Numbered from the stretch's first letter, positions 42,354-52,771 are shown. The stretch is 59,742 nt of DNA from Mesorhizobium sp. L2C084A000 (GCF_000502875.1 NZ_AYWX01000012.1:23862-83603), one strand, 5' to 3'. The notes: generated from the sequence alone by a model not told the origin. Numbers and translations are program-made.

Positions 42354-42839
42354 ATGAACAGAATCACAACGAGCCTGCTGGCGGCCACTCTCTCCGTCAC
42401 ATTCGTTGCGGCGGAGGCGGTGTCCGTTAATGCCCAACCGAACTATGTGCCGCAATCCCAGGTCGCGGTGCCGGATGTGCAGACAGTCCAGTACCGGGAG
42501 TGGCGCAAGGACCGCCACAATCGCAATTTTTCGCGTGACCGCAGTTTTTCGCGTGACCGCAATTTTTCCCGCAATCGCGGCGCGTATTGGAACGGCCATC
42601 GCGGCTATCGCGAATATCGCCCCGGCTACCGTCGTCACGGCGATTATTGGTTCCCGCTTGCCGCCTTCGCTACCGGCGCGCTGATTACCGGCGCAATCAT
42701 CAACAACGAAAACAACCGCGTCTACGGAGGCAACGCCCACGTCCAATGGTGCTACGACCGCTATCGCAGCTACCGTGCTTCGGACAACACGTTCCAGCCG
42801 AATTACGGCCCTCGCAAGGAGTGCCGTTCGCCTTACTGA
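42354..42839 (+). CDS. BA14K-type secreted protein with internal repeats
   Basis: This 161-residue protein starts at ATG 42354 (GAGGAG upstream). It has a signal peptide (MNRITTSLLAATLSVTFVAA), a basic low-complexity section with three hexad repeats NFSRDR / SFSRDR / NFSRNR, a glycine-rich hydrophobic segment (LAAFATGALITGAIINNE) and the BA14K motif HVQWCYDRYRSYRASDNTF with a final cysteine. BA14K proteins are immunoreactive, lectin-like surface proteins known from Brucella. Role here unknown. Confidence 0.82.
   Translation: MNRITTSLLAATLSVTFVAAEAVSVNAQPNYVPQSQVAVPDVQTVQYREWRKDRHNRNFSRDRSFSRDRNFSRNRGAYWNGHRGYREYRPGYRRHGDYWFPLAAFATGALITGAIINNENNRVYGGNAHVQWCYDRYRSYRASDNTFQPNYGPRKECRSPY
42522..42575 (+). 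repeat. Three tandem 18-bp repeats inside the BA14K gene
   Basis: Units start at 42522, 42540 and 42558 (CGCAATTTTTCGCGTGAC and variants). They encode the NFSRDR-type hexads and differ by 1 to 5 substitutions, so copy number could vary by slippage. Confidence 0.75.
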
Positions 42840-42876
42840 TCAAGGCGCGTTTAAGTAGCTGAGATGCGTTAGTGGA

Positions 42877-42900
42877 GCTCGCGCCGGCAGCGGCGCGGGC
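42877..42900 (+). terminator. Intrinsic terminator of the BA14K gene
   Basis: GCTCGCGCCG-GCAG-CGGCGCGGGC (10-bp stem with one G-U) is followed by TTTT. It lies between the converging BA14K and DUF6882 genes. Confidence 0.75.
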
Positions 42901-42935
42901 TTTTGATCGTTTGGCCGGAAGACGAACAGTTGCCG

Positions 42936-43415
42936 TCAGTTTGCCCAGTTGATGCTCTTGAGCATCAGATAAAAGCCACCGCCGTCCTCTCTGCTGGGAC
43001 AACGATAGATACCCAACCCATTGCAGATACGGGCCATCACCGCACTGAGTTCCCAACCAACCACTTCCAGCGCATTGTCCGCATCCGTCGCATAGGCTTG
43101 GGCCAGTTCGTCGATGCCATTCTGCTCTCCGAAGGATCGGACTAGCTTTGCATCGCTGAGGAGCTCGCTGGGCAGGCTGGAATTTGCCCAAGCCCACAGC
43201 CAGCTTCCGGCCTCCGTGCTCGTTGAGCCGACAATCTGGATTTCGGTGACGACCTTGGCGACCCCGTCTTGCGAGAACAGAAGCGTTCCGGCCGTCAGGT
43301 CATAGTCATAGCGCAACCAGCTACCGAGGTGGAGATCTTTTTTCAAGCGTGCATTCTTGGCCTTCAGCTGTTCGATAGCCTCGTCGCGCCAAGCAGGATA
43401 CCAGTCTGGCTGCAT
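42936..43415 (-). CDS. DUF6882 domain-containing protein
   Basis: This 159-residue soluble protein (MQPDWYPAWRDEAIEQLKAK) has alternating strands, GSWLRYDYDLTAGTLLFS, KVVTEIQIVGSTS and SWLWAWANSSLPSEL. It then has a helix (EQNGIDELAQAYATDADNA) and a C-terminal GGFYLMLKSI strand, matching the DUF6882 pattern. Function unknown. The AGGA site abuts the ATG, so a slightly upstream GTG (43439) could be used. It lies 34 bp after glpK and may be read from that transcript. Confidence 0.72.
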   Translation of the reverse strand: MQPDWYPAWRDEAIEQLKAKNARLKKDLHLGSWLRYDYDLTAGTLLFSQDGVAKVVTEIQIVGSTSTEAGSWLWAWANSSLPSELLSDAKLVRSFGEQNGIDELAQAYATDADNALEVVGWELSAVMARICNGLGIYRCPSREDGGGFYLMLKSINWAN

Positions 43416-43449
43416 TCCTCGCGCCCCATCACCCGCCACTGATGGCTGT

Positions 43450-44943
43450 TTATGACACGCTGAGCGTCCTGCGCACAGCATCGCGCCAACCAGCGAGCTT
43501 GGCTGCGCGCACGGAGCCATCCATGTCCGGCTTGAAGCGCCGTTCGAGTGCCCAACTCTTCGCAAACTTCTTGGCATCCGGCCACACACCTGCCTTCGAG
43601 CCGGCCAGCCAGGCGGCACCGAGCGCCGTCGTCTCCAGAATGGTCGGGCGGTCGACCGGTGCATCGAGGATGTCGGCCAGACGCTGCATCGTCCAGTCCG
43701 ACGCCACCATGCCGCCATCGACACGCAGCACTGTCTTGGCCGAAGCGCCTTTCCAGTCCTTGCGCATGGCGTCGAGCAGGTCGCGCGTCTGGTAGGCCAC
43801 GGCTTCCAGGGCGGCGCGGGCAAACTCCGCCGGGCCGGAATTGCGGGTCAGCCCAAAGATGGCGCCGCGTGCTTCGGCATCCCAATGCGGCGCGCCCAGC
43901 CCGACGAAGGCGGGCACCAGATAGACATTTTGCGTCGGATCAGCCTCGGCCGCCAATTTGCCGCTCTGCTCGGCCTTGCCGATCACCTTGACGCCGTCGC
44001 GCAGCCACTGCACCGCGGCCCCTGCAATGAAGATCGAACCTTCCAGCGCATAGGTCGTCTTGCCGTTCAGCCTGTAGGCGATAGTGGTCAGCAGCCGGTT
44101 TTTCGAGCGCACCAGGTCGCTACCCGTGTTGAGCAGCGCAAAGCAGCCGGTGCCGTAGGTCGATTTCATCATGCCTGGCTCGAAGCAGGCTTGGCCGATG
44201 GTTGCCGCATGCTGGTCGCCGGCGACACCGAGGATTCTTATCTCGGCGCCAAAGAGATTTTTCTCCGTGATTCCATAGTCATCGGCGCAGTCTTTCACCT
44301 CGGGAAGCATTTTTGCCGGGATGTTGAGGATCGACAGCAGCTCGTCGTCCCAGGCATTCTCAGCGATGTTGTAGACCAGCGTGCGCGAGGCGTTGGTGGC
44401 GTCCGTGGCGTGGACCTTGCCGCCGGTCAGCCGCCAGATCAGGAAACTGTCGATGGTGCCGGCGAGCAGTTCGCCCTTCTCGGCGCGTTTTCTGGCGCCT
44501 TTCACCTTGTCCAGCATCCAGGCGATCTTGGTGCCGGAAAAATAGGGATCGAGCAGCAGCCCGGTTTTCTTGGTGAATGTCTTCTCCAACCCTTGCTTCT
44601 TGAGTTTCTGGCACAGCGGCGCGGTGCGCCGGTCCTGCCAGACAATGGCATTGTGGATCGGCCTGCCGGTCGCTCTGTCCCAGATGACCACGGTTTCGCG
44701 CTGATTGGTGATGCCGATCGCGGCCACGTCGGAAGCATTCCGGCCGGCCTTCTTCAGCGCCGCCTTCACGGTCGACACCACACTCGCCCAGATATCCTCG
44801 GGATCGTGCTCGACCCAGCCGGAAGCCGGATAGTGCTGGGCGAATTCCTTTTGCCCGCTGCCGGCGAGCTTCATCTCGCCGTCGAACAGGATCGCCCTGG
44901 TCGAAGTCGTGCCCTGGTCGATGGCAAGGATGTATCCGGTCAT
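43450..44943 (-). CDS. glpK: Glycerol kinase
   Basis: GlpK phosphorylates glycerol to glycerol-3-phosphate, trapping it after uptake. The 497-residue FGGY kinase shows MTGYILAIDQGTTSTRAILF, NQRETVVIWDRATGRP and the two FGGY signatures (near KIAWMLDKVKGARKRAEKGE and YLVPAFVGLGAPHWDAEARG). It is the last gene of the glycerol operon. A strong stem-loop (44975-45003) separates it from glpV. Confidence 0.96.
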   Translation of the reverse strand: MTGYILAIDQGTTSTRAILFDGEMKLAGSGQKEFAQHYPASGWVEHDPEDIWASVVSTVKAALKKAGRNASDVAAIGITNQRETVVIWDRATGRPIHNAIVWQDRRTAPLCQKLKKQGLEKTFTKKTGLLLDPYFSGTKIAWMLDKVKGARKRAEKGELLAGTIDSFLIWRLTGGKVHATDATNASRTLVYNIAENAWDDELLSILNIPAKMLPEVKDCADDYGITEKNLFGAEIRILGVAGDQHAATIGQACFEPGMMKSTYGTGCFALLNTGSDLVRSKNRLLTTIAYRLNGKTTYALEGSIFIAGAAVQWLRDGVKVIGKAEQSGKLAAEADPTQNVYLVPAFVGLGAPHWDAEARGAIFGLTRNSGPAEFARAALEAVAYQTRDLLDAMRKDWKGASAKTVLRVDGGMVASDWTMQRLADILDAPVDRPTILETTALGAAWLAGSKAGVWPDAKKFAKSWALERRFKPDMDGSVRAAKLAGWRDAVRRTLSVS

Positions 44944-44974
44944 TCTGCCTCCCCGCTTAGTCTTTTACACAAAC

Positions 44975-45003
44975 AGGGGAGACGGCAACGAGCCGCCTCC
45001 CCT
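44975..45003 (-). terminator. Stem-loop between glpV and glpK
   Basis: AGGGGAGACGGC and GCCGCCTCCCCT pair over 12 positions with one mismatch and a 5-base loop. A smaller hairpin (CGGGCG-CAGA-CGCCCG, 45013-45028) precedes it on the transcript. It may attenuate glpK or protect the 3' end of glpV mRNA. Confidence 0.6.
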
Positions 45004-45040
45004 AATTTCACACGGGCGCAGACGCCCGCTTAGAACAGCC

Positions 45041-46765
<1,725 letters not shown>

Positions 46766-46800
46766 TTCGTTCCTCCACTTTTCAAGTTTCAAGTGCGATC

Positions 46801-46830
46801 TGGAGCGGCCGTCGGCACGCGGTCGCTCCA
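46801..46830 (-). terminator. Stem-loop upstream of glpV
   Basis: TGGAGCGGCCG and CGGTCGCTCCA form an 11-bp stem with one G-U pair and an 8-base loop, between the DUF2160 gene and glpV. There is no U-run. It fits an RNA-processing or 5'-protection element rather than full termination. Confidence 0.55.
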
Positions 46831-46843
46831 ACAGTTTCCCCCT

Positions 46844-47131
46844 CTATACGTAGCGGAACACGCCGACGGCGTAGACTACGGAGAGAGCGAGAGCCCACCA
46901 CAGGTTGGGTCCGACAAGACCCAGCCAAGCGAGATGGATAAAGGCGCTGCCGAGCAGCGAAACAAAGAGGCGGTCGCCGCGCGTCGTCTCGAAGCGCAGG
47001 AGGCCGACCCGGGGATTGCCGCCAGGCGAGGCGTATTCCCAGACCGCCATGCCACAGAGCAGTACCAGGATCGTGATGAAAAAGATCGCCGTTGGCAGCG
47101 TCCATGCCATCCAGGTGAGGTTCATGGTCAT
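46844..47131 (-). CDS. DUF2160 small membrane protein of the glycerol transport operon
   Basis: This 95-residue protein has three predicted helices (WTLPTAIFFITILVLLCGM, LFVSLLGSAFIHLAWLGLV, LWWALALSVVYAVGVFRYV) and a conserved loop WEYASPGGNPRVGLLRFET. It occurs in glycerol ABC operons of this type, and its role is not established. The ATG at 47131 overlaps the glpQ stop by 4 bases (AGGGAGG just upstream), and a second ATG is at 47125. It lies between the permease and binding-protein genes. Confidence 0.82.
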   Translation of the reverse strand: MTMNLTWMAWTLPTAIFFITILVLLCGMAVWEYASPGGNPRVGLLRFETTRGDRLFVSLLGSAFIHLAWLGLVGPNLWWALALSVVYAVGVFRYV

Positions 47132-48051
47132 ACCCTCCCTAGGGCAAAGCCCTTGGCGATGTAGTTGCGGACGAACCAGATCACGAGCGCGCCTGGAAGG
47201 ATGGTGAGCACGCCGGCGGCGGCCAGCACGCCCCAGTCGAGCCCGGAGGCCGAGACCGTACGCGTCATGATCGCCGCGATCGGTTTGGCGGCCGTCGTGG
47301 TCAAGGTGCGCGCGATCAGCAGTTCGACCCATGAGAACATGAAGCAGAAGAAGCAGGCCACGCCGACGCCGCTTGCGATCAGCGGCATGAAGATTTTCAG
47401 GAAGAAGCGCGGGAAGGAATAGCCATCGATATAGGCGGTCTCGTCGATCTCCTTCGGCACGCCGGACATGAAACCCTCGAGGATCCAGACCGCCAGCGGC
47501 ACGTTGAACAGGCAGTGCGCCAGCGCCACCGCGATATGCGTGTCGATCAGCCCGAACGCCGAATAGAGCTGGAAGAACGGCAGCGCGAACACTGCCGGCG
47601 GCGCCATGCGGTTGGTCAACAGCCAGAAGAAGAGGTGCTTGTCGCCGAGGAACCGGTAGCGCGAGAAAGCGTAGGCCGCCGGCAGCGCCACCGAAACCGA
47701 GATCACCATGTTCATGACGACATAGATGATCGAATTGATGTAGCCCTTGTACCAGGACGGGTCGGTGAAGATCACGATGTAGTTGGCCAGGGTCGGGCTC
47801 TTCGGCCACAGCGAAAACGCGCCCAGAATCTCCTGATTGGTCTTGAAGCTCATATTGACCAGCCAGTAGATCGGCAGCATCAGAAAGATGATGTAGATCG
47901 TTGGCACCAACCACCAGAACCGGGATTCTTCGCCGCGCCGGCGCATCAGCCGCGCAAGCTGGTCCTGCGACAATGTGCTGGCGAGCCCGTCCGAAACCGC
48001 CGTCTCACGCACTCGGTCCTGCCTCGTCGTTCCTTCGTTGGCGCCGCTCAT
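47128..48051 (-). CDS. glpQ: Glycerol ABC transporter permease GlpQ
   Basis: This MalG-type permease has an N-terminal cytoplasmic tail of about 45 residues and six helices (WWLVPTIYIIFLMLPIYWL first). The EAA loop is YIDGYSFPRFFLKIFMPLIA after EGFMSGVPKEIDETA. The ATG at 48051 sits 2 bp after the glpP stop with GGAG upstream, giving 307 residues. The frame is open to 48072, overlapping glpP. It pairs with GlpP to form the membrane channel. Confidence 0.93.
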   Translation of the reverse strand: MSGANEGTTRQDRVRETAVSDGLASTLSQDQLARLMRRRGEESRFWWLVPTIYIIFLMLPIYWLVNMSFKTNQEILGAFSLWPKSPTLANYIVIFTDPSWYKGYINSIIYVVMNMVISVSVALPAAYAFSRYRFLGDKHLFFWLLTNRMAPPAVFALPFFQLYSAFGLIDTHIAVALAHCLFNVPLAVWILEGFMSGVPKEIDETAYIDGYSFPRFFLKIFMPLIASGVGVACFFCFMFSWVELLIARTLTTTAAKPIAAIMTRTVSASGLDWGVLAAAGVLTILPGALVIWFVRNYIAKGFALGRV

Positions 48052-48052
48052 C

Positions 48053-48919
48053 TCAGCGCTCCGCATCGACATTGGTCATGACGGTGTAGAACACCCAAGA
48101 CAGCAAAAGGATGATCAGGAAGTAGATGATCGACATGGCGGCCGCCGGCCCGAGATCGAACTGACCGATCGCAATCTTGACCAGGTCTATCGACAGGAAC
48201 GTCGTCGAATTGCCAGGGCCTCCGCCCGTGACGACGAACGGCTCGGTGTAGATCATGAACGAGTCCATGAAGCGCAGCAGCACTGCAATCAGAAGCACGC
48301 GGTTCATCTTCGGCAGCTGGATGTAGCGGAACACTGCCCAGCGTGAGGCGCCGTCGATCTTGGCCGCCTGGTAGAAAGCATCGGGGATCGAGACCAGTCC
48401 GGCGTAGCAGAGCAGAACGACGAGGCTTGTCCAGTGCCATACGTCCATCAGGATGACCGTCACCCAGGCATCAGTCGGATCGTTGACGTAGTTGTAGTCG
48501 AAGCCGAGCGCCGACAGCGTGTAGCCGAGCAGGCCAATGTCGATGCGGCCGAATACCTGCCAAATCGTGCCGACGACGTTCCACGGGATCAGCAGCGGCA
48601 GAGCCATCAGCACCAGGCAGACTGGCACGCCCCAGCCTTTCTTGGGCATGTTAAGAGCGATGAAGATGCCGAGCGGAATCTCGATGGCGAGGATGGTTGC
48701 GGAAAAGATCAGGTTGCGGACCATCGACAGCCAGAAGCGTTCCGACTCCAGGATTTCGGTGTACCAGTCCGAGCCGTTCCAGAAGAAGACGTTGTTTCCG
48801 AACGTGTCCTGCACCGAATAGTTGACCACCGTCATCAGCGGGATCACCGCCGAGAACGCCACCAGCAGAAGAACCGGCAGCACCATGAACCAGGCCTTGT
48901 TGTTCCAGGTCTTCTCCAT
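48053..48919 (-). CDS. glpP: Glycerol ABC transporter permease GlpP
   Basis: This 288-residue MalF-type permease starts MEKTWNNKAWFMVLPVLLLV. Six helices surround a large periplasmic loop after helix 1 (VQDTFGNNVFFWNGSDWYTE). The EAA loop is SIPDAFYQAAKIDGASRWAV followed by FRYIQLPKMNRV. It begins directly after the glpT stop, so the ATPase and permease genes are tightly linked. Confidence 0.94.
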   Translation of the reverse strand: MEKTWNNKAWFMVLPVLLLVAFSAVIPLMTVVNYSVQDTFGNNVFFWNGSDWYTEILESERFWLSMVRNLIFSATILAIEIPLGIFIALNMPKKGWGVPVCLVLMALPLLIPWNVVGTIWQVFGRIDIGLLGYTLSALGFDYNYVNDPTDAWVTVILMDVWHWTSLVVLLCYAGLVSIPDAFYQAAKIDGASRWAVFRYIQLPKMNRVLLIAVLLRFMDSFMIYTEPFVVTGGGPGNSTTFLSIDLVKIAIGQFDLGPAAAMSIIYFLIILLLSWVFYTVMTNVDAER

Positions 48920-49987
48920 CTAGGCCTCCATCTCGACACGCCAGGAATCGGCATAGATGTTGATGCCGGCCGGGTCGAACCGCACCTTCGGATCGGCGGG
49001 CAGGGTCTCGTCCTCACCGATCACGGCAGAAATATCGCGGCCTTCGAGCTTGGCGCGCACCACCTTGTGGCGGCCGAGATCCTCGACCTTGCTGACCTGC
49101 ACGGCCATGCCTTCGCGGCCGAGCCGGACATATTCGGGACGGATGCCGAGCTCGACGGCGCCGCTGCCTGCCTTTGGCGCGCCCGGCAGTTCGATGCGCT
49201 GCGAGCCGAGTGTCGCCGTCTTGCCGTCGATTGCCACCGGCATGACGTTCATGCCCGGCGAGCCGATAAAATAACCGACAAAGGTATGGCGTGGCCGTTC
49301 GAACAATTCGGCCGGTGTGCCGATCTGCACGATGCCGCCATCATACATGACCACGACCTGCTCGGCGAAGGTCAGCGCCTCGGTCTGGTCGTGGGTCACA
49401 TAGACCATGGTGTAGCCAAAGCGGCGGTGCAACTGCTTCAGCTGCGAGCGCAGCACCCACTTCATGTGCGGATCGATGACGGTCAGCGGCTCGTCGAACA
49501 GGATGGCGTTGACGTCGGAGCGCACCAGCCCGCGGCCGAGCGAGATCTTCTGCTTCTGGTCGGCGGTCAGGCCCCTCGCCTTCTTCTTCGCCCAGGACGC
49601 CAGATCGATCATCTCCAACGTCTCGCGAACCTTGCGGTCGACATCGGCTTCCGGCACGCCGCGGTTGCGCAGCGGGAAGGCCAGATTATCGTAGACGGTC
49701 ATGGTGTCGTAAATGACCGGGAACTGGAACACCTGCGCGATGTTGCGCTCCTGCGTCGACAAATTGGTCACGTCCTTGCCGTTGAACAGCAACTGGCCAT
49801 GCGAGGGGTGCAACAATCCCGAAATGATGTTGAGCAGCGTGGTCTTGCCGCAACCGGAGGGCCCGAGCAGCGCATAGGCGCCGCCGTCCTCGAAGACATG
49901 ATGCACTTCCCGCAGCGCGAAATCGGCATCCTTCTGCGGGTTAGGCAGGTAGGAATGTCGGACATGGTTGACGTCGATGCGTGCCAT
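48920..49987 (-). CDS. glpT: Glycerol ABC transporter ATP-binding protein GlpT (degenerate signature motif)
   Basis: This 355-residue MalK-type ATPase has Walker A LLGPSGCGKTTLLN, Walker B NAILFDEP with the catalytic Glu, the switch His in VYVTHDQTEAL and a C-terminal OB-like regulatory domain (VELGIRPEYVRLG). Unusually, the LSGGQ signature is replaced by LTADQ (RGLTADQKQKISLGRGLV). Paired with GlpS, which keeps LSGGQ but lacks the switch His, this predicts one consensus and one degenerate ATP site. Confidence 0.93.
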   Translation of the reverse strand: MARIDVNHVRHSYLPNPQKDADFALREVHHVFEDGGAYALLGPSGCGKTTLLNIISGLLHPSHGQLLFNGKDVTNLSTQERNIAQVFQFPVIYDTMTVYDNLAFPLRNRGVPEADVDRKVRETLEMIDLASWAKKKARGLTADQKQKISLGRGLVRSDVNAILFDEPLTVIDPHMKWVLRSQLKQLHRRFGYTMVYVTHDQTEALTFAEQVVVMYDGGIVQIGTPAELFERPRHTFVGYFIGSPGMNVMPVAIDGKTATLGSQRIELPGAPKAGSGAVELGIRPEYVRLGREGMAVQVSKVEDLGRHKVVRAKLEGRDISAVIGEDETLPADPKVRFDPAGINIYADSWRVEMEA

Positions 49988-49997
49988 CTCTTTGCCC

Positions 49998-51077
49998 TCA
50001 AGCCGCCAGCTTCGGCGCAGTCACGGCGCTGCCGTGCTCGTCGAAAACCATGATGTGGCGCGGATCGATGAACACCTCGACCACCTCGTCTGGCTCGAAA
50101 TGCCTGATACCATGGGTCAGCATGACCCAGCGCGCATCGGCAAAATCGAGATGGATGAAGCTCTCCGATCCGGTGATCTCGGTGATCGTCACCTTGGCAC
50201 GCACCGGCACCGCCGCCGCATTGGGCCGCTCGAGCGACAGGTGGTGCGGCTGAAAACCGATCGTATAGATGGCGTCGGCAATGCCGGAGAGTTCGGCCGG
50301 CACCGGCAGGTTCACGCCGCCCTCGAGCAGGAAATCCCGACCCTTCTTGGCGAGCACGATGGTGTTGAGCGGCGGATCGGAAAACGTCCTGGCTGTCACC
50401 AGATCTACCGGCTTGCGGAACACCTCGATGGTCGGTCCGAACTGGGTGATCCGCCCTTCAGAAAGCGTCGCCGTGTTGCCGCCGAGCAGCAGCGCTTCGT
50501 GCGGCTCGGTCGTGGCATAGACGAAGATTGTGCCGGCGGCGGCGAATATCCTGGGCAATTCGGCGCGCAGTTCCTCGCGCAATTTGTAGTCGAGATTGGC
50601 GAGCGGTTCATCGAGCAGGACCAGGCTTGCGTTCTTGACGATGGCGCGCGCCAGCGCGGTGCGCTGCTGCTGGCCGCCCGACAGGCTGAGCGGCGTGCGG
50701 TCGAGATAGGGTGTCAGCTTGAGAAGAGCGGCGGCTTCACGCACCTGGCTGTCGATCCTGGCCTGCTCGATGCCGGCCACCCGCAGCGGCGAAGCGATGT
50801 TCTCATAGACGGTCATCGCCGGATAGTTGATGAACTGCTGGTAGACCATAGCGATCTTGCGCTTCTGCACCGGCACGCCGGTGACATTCTGGCCGTCGAA
50901 CCAGATCGAACCGGAGGTTGGCACGTCCAGGCCGGCCATCAGCCGCATCAGGCTTGTCTTGCCGGAAAGCGTAGGTCCGAGCAGGACGTTGAGCGAGCCG
51001 TGCTGGAGCGTCAGCGACACGTCGCTTATATGCTCGACCGCGCCGACCGCCTTGGTGACGTTTCTCAGTTCCAGCAT
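49998..51077 (-). CDS. glpS: Glycerol ABC transporter ATP-binding protein GlpS (no switch histidine)
   Basis: This 359-residue MalK-type ATPase has Walker A LLGPTLSGKTSLMRL, an intact signature LSLSGGQQQRTALARA and Walker B LVLLDEPLANLD. The H-loop reads YATTEPHEA where VTHDQ.EA is expected, so the switch histidine is replaced by Thr. The C-terminal regulatory domain (IGFQPHHLSLERP) is present. It follows glpD by 42 bp and heads the transporter genes, 10 bp before glpT. Confidence 0.93.
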   Translation of the reverse strand: MLELRNVTKAVGAVEHISDVSLTLQHGSLNVLLGPTLSGKTSLMRLMAGLDVPTSGSIWFDGQNVTGVPVQKRKIAMVYQQFINYPAMTVYENIASPLRVAGIEQARIDSQVREAAALLKLTPYLDRTPLSLSGGQQQRTALARAIVKNASLVLLDEPLANLDYKLREELRAELPRIFAAAGTIFVYATTEPHEALLLGGNTATLSEGRITQFGPTIEVFRKPVDLVTARTFSDPPLNTIVLAKKGRDFLLEGGVNLPVPAELSGIADAIYTIGFQPHHLSLERPNAAAVPVRAKVTITEITGSESFIHLDFADARWVMLTHGIRHFEPDEVVEVFIDPRHIMVFDEHGSAVTAPKLAA

Positions 51078-51119
51078 GACGCCTCCTCCCAGGCCTTCCG
51101 CATCAGCTCAAACCCCTCT

Positions 51120-52646
51120 TCATTCGGCAGCCGCGACATGGCGCCGGCTTATGCCGCGCATGAATTCATCGAGCGCCGCCACCTGCTCGCGGCTGAGATG
51201 CAGACCGCGCTTGGTCCGGCGCCACAATACATCTTCTGATGTGACGGCCCATTCGTTTTGAACGAGATAGCGCACCTCGGCCTCGTAGAGATCGGCGCCG
51301 AAGTTGCGGCCGAGATCGACGTTCGATTTGGCCAGCCCCAACAGCATCCTCGCGCGGGTTCCATAGAGCCGGGTCAACCGGCGAGCCAGGCGCGCGTCGA
51401 GGAATGGATAAGCGGTTTTCAATTTCGCCACTTCGGCATCGAAACCGGTGGCCGGGAAATCGCCGCCCGGCAGTGGCGCGTTTGCCGTCCACGGCTTGCC
51501 GCGCTTGCCGAGAAAACCCTCGATCTTTTCCAGCATCGATTCCGACAGCCGGCGATAGGTGGTGATCTTGCCGCCGAAGGCGTTGACGATCGGGGCGGCG
51601 CCCTCGCCGCCATCGGCCTTGAGCACATAGTCGCGCGTCGCTTCCTGCGCCTTGGAGGCGCCGTCATCATAGAGCGGACGGACGGCCGAATAGGTCCAGA
51701 CGATGTCCGAGCGCTTGACGGGTTGGGCGAAATATTCGCTTGCCGCGGCGCAGAGATAATCGATCTCGGTGTCGCTGATCTTCACGTCATGCGGATCGCC
51801 GGGATAATCCTGGTCGGTGGTGCCGATCAGGGTGAACTCTTCCTCATAGGGAATGGCGAAGATGATGCGGCCATCCTTGTTCTGGAAGAAATACGCGCGT
51901 GGATCGTCGAACTTCCTGGCGATGACAATGTGGCTGCCCTGCACGAGACGAACATTGTGCACATCGTTGAGCCCGACGACGCCGGACAGCACATGATCGA
52001 CCCAGGGGCCGGCGGCATTGACCAGCAGTCGCGCCTTGATCTCCTCGGTCTCGCCGGTCTGCAGATCCTCGATCTGGATTGCCCACAGGCCGTTTTCGCG
52101 GCGCGCGCCGGTCACTTTCGTGCGGGTGCGGACCGTTGCGCCGCGGTCGGCGGCGTCACGTGCGTTCAGCGCCACCAGCCGCGCATCATTGACCCAGCCA
52201 TCCGAATACTCGAAGGCCTTTTTGAACAGTGGCTTCAAAGGCTTGCCGGCCGGATCCCTGGCCATGTCCAGCGTCCGGGTCGCGGGCAGCAATTTGCGCC
52301 CGCCAATGTGGTCGTAGAGGAAGAGACCGAGCCTGATCAGCCAGGCCGGGCGCAGGCCCTTGGCATAGGGCAGCACGAAGCGCATTGGCCAGATGATGTG
52401 CGGCGCGTTCTTCCACAAAACCTCGCGCTCCATCAGCGCCTCGCGCACCAGGCGGAATTCGTAGAATTCGAGGTAGCGCAGGCCGCCATGGATCAATTTG
52501 GTCGAACCCGAGGAGGTTCCGCTGGCGAGGTCGTTCATCTCGGCGAGAAACACGGAAAAGCCACGACCGACGGCATCACGGGCAATGCCGCAGCCATTGA
52601 TGCCGCCACCTATGACGAAAATGTCACGGATCGGAGATGCGTCCAC
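51120..52646 (-). CDS. glpD: Glycerol-3-phosphate dehydrogenase (aerobic)
   Basis: GlpD is the membrane-associated FAD enzyme that oxidises glycerol-3-phosphate to dihydroxyacetone phosphate and feeds electrons to quinones. The 508 residues show the dinucleotide fold IRDIFVIGGGINGCGIARDA, SGTSSGSTKLIHGGLRYLE (FAD-G3P dehydrogenase signature), VNDARLVALNARDA and FGGKITTYRRLSE. The start is GTG 52646 with GGAGGAATT immediately before it, although the frame runs open to 52844. First gene of glpD-STPQ-DUF2160-V-K. Confidence 0.95.
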   Translation of the reverse strand: MDASPIRDIFVIGGGINGCGIARDAVGRGFSVFLAEMNDLASGTSSGSTKLIHGGLRYLEFYEFRLVREALMEREVLWKNAPHIIWPMRFVLPYAKGLRPAWLIRLGLFLYDHIGGRKLLPATRTLDMARDPAGKPLKPLFKKAFEYSDGWVNDARLVALNARDAADRGATVRTRTKVTGARRENGLWAIQIEDLQTGETEEIKARLLVNAAGPWVDHVLSGVVGLNDVHNVRLVQGSHIVIARKFDDPRAYFFQNKDGRIIFAIPYEEEFTLIGTTDQDYPGDPHDVKISDTEIDYLCAAASEYFAQPVKRSDIVWTYSAVRPLYDDGASKAQEATRDYVLKADGGEGAAPIVNAFGGKITTYRRLSESMLEKIEGFLGKRGKPWTANAPLPGGDFPATGFDAEVAKLKTAYPFLDARLARRLTRLYGTRARMLLGLAKSNVDLGRNFGADLYEAEVRYLVQNEWAVTSEDVLWRRTKRGLHLSREQVAALDEFMRGISRRHVAAAE

Positions 52647-52703
52647 AATTCCTCCAACGATTTCGCATTGCACCATTTTTGGGCTTTTACGAAACCGTGT
52701 CGG

Positions 52704-52732
52704 AATTATTTCGAAATGATAACGAATGTCAA
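52704..52732 (-). promoter_or_regulatory. glpD operon promoter within TTTCGTT operator repeats
   Basis: TTGACA and ATAATT are spaced 17 bp apart on the minus strand, a near-consensus promoter 58 bp before the glpD GTG. TTTCGTT, ATTCGTT and TTTCGAAA elements flank and overlap it (52711-52738). The same TTTCG/CGAAA motif recurs upstream of glpR. DeoR-family repressors commonly bind such TTCG repeats, so these are candidate GlpR operators. Confidence 0.6.
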
Positions 52733-52771
52733 ACGAAATATCACGAGCGCGTGATATCGGGTGAAAACCGC

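Noticed and set aside
42522..42575. Tandem repeats considered as a CRISPR fragment
   Set aside because: The 18-bp units are directly adjacent without spacers and encode a protein repeat.
48434..50053. A 539-codon plus-strand frame opposite the glycerol transporter genes
   Set aside because: Antisense shadow. Composition is typical of reverse-strand GC-rich frames and it spans three real genes.
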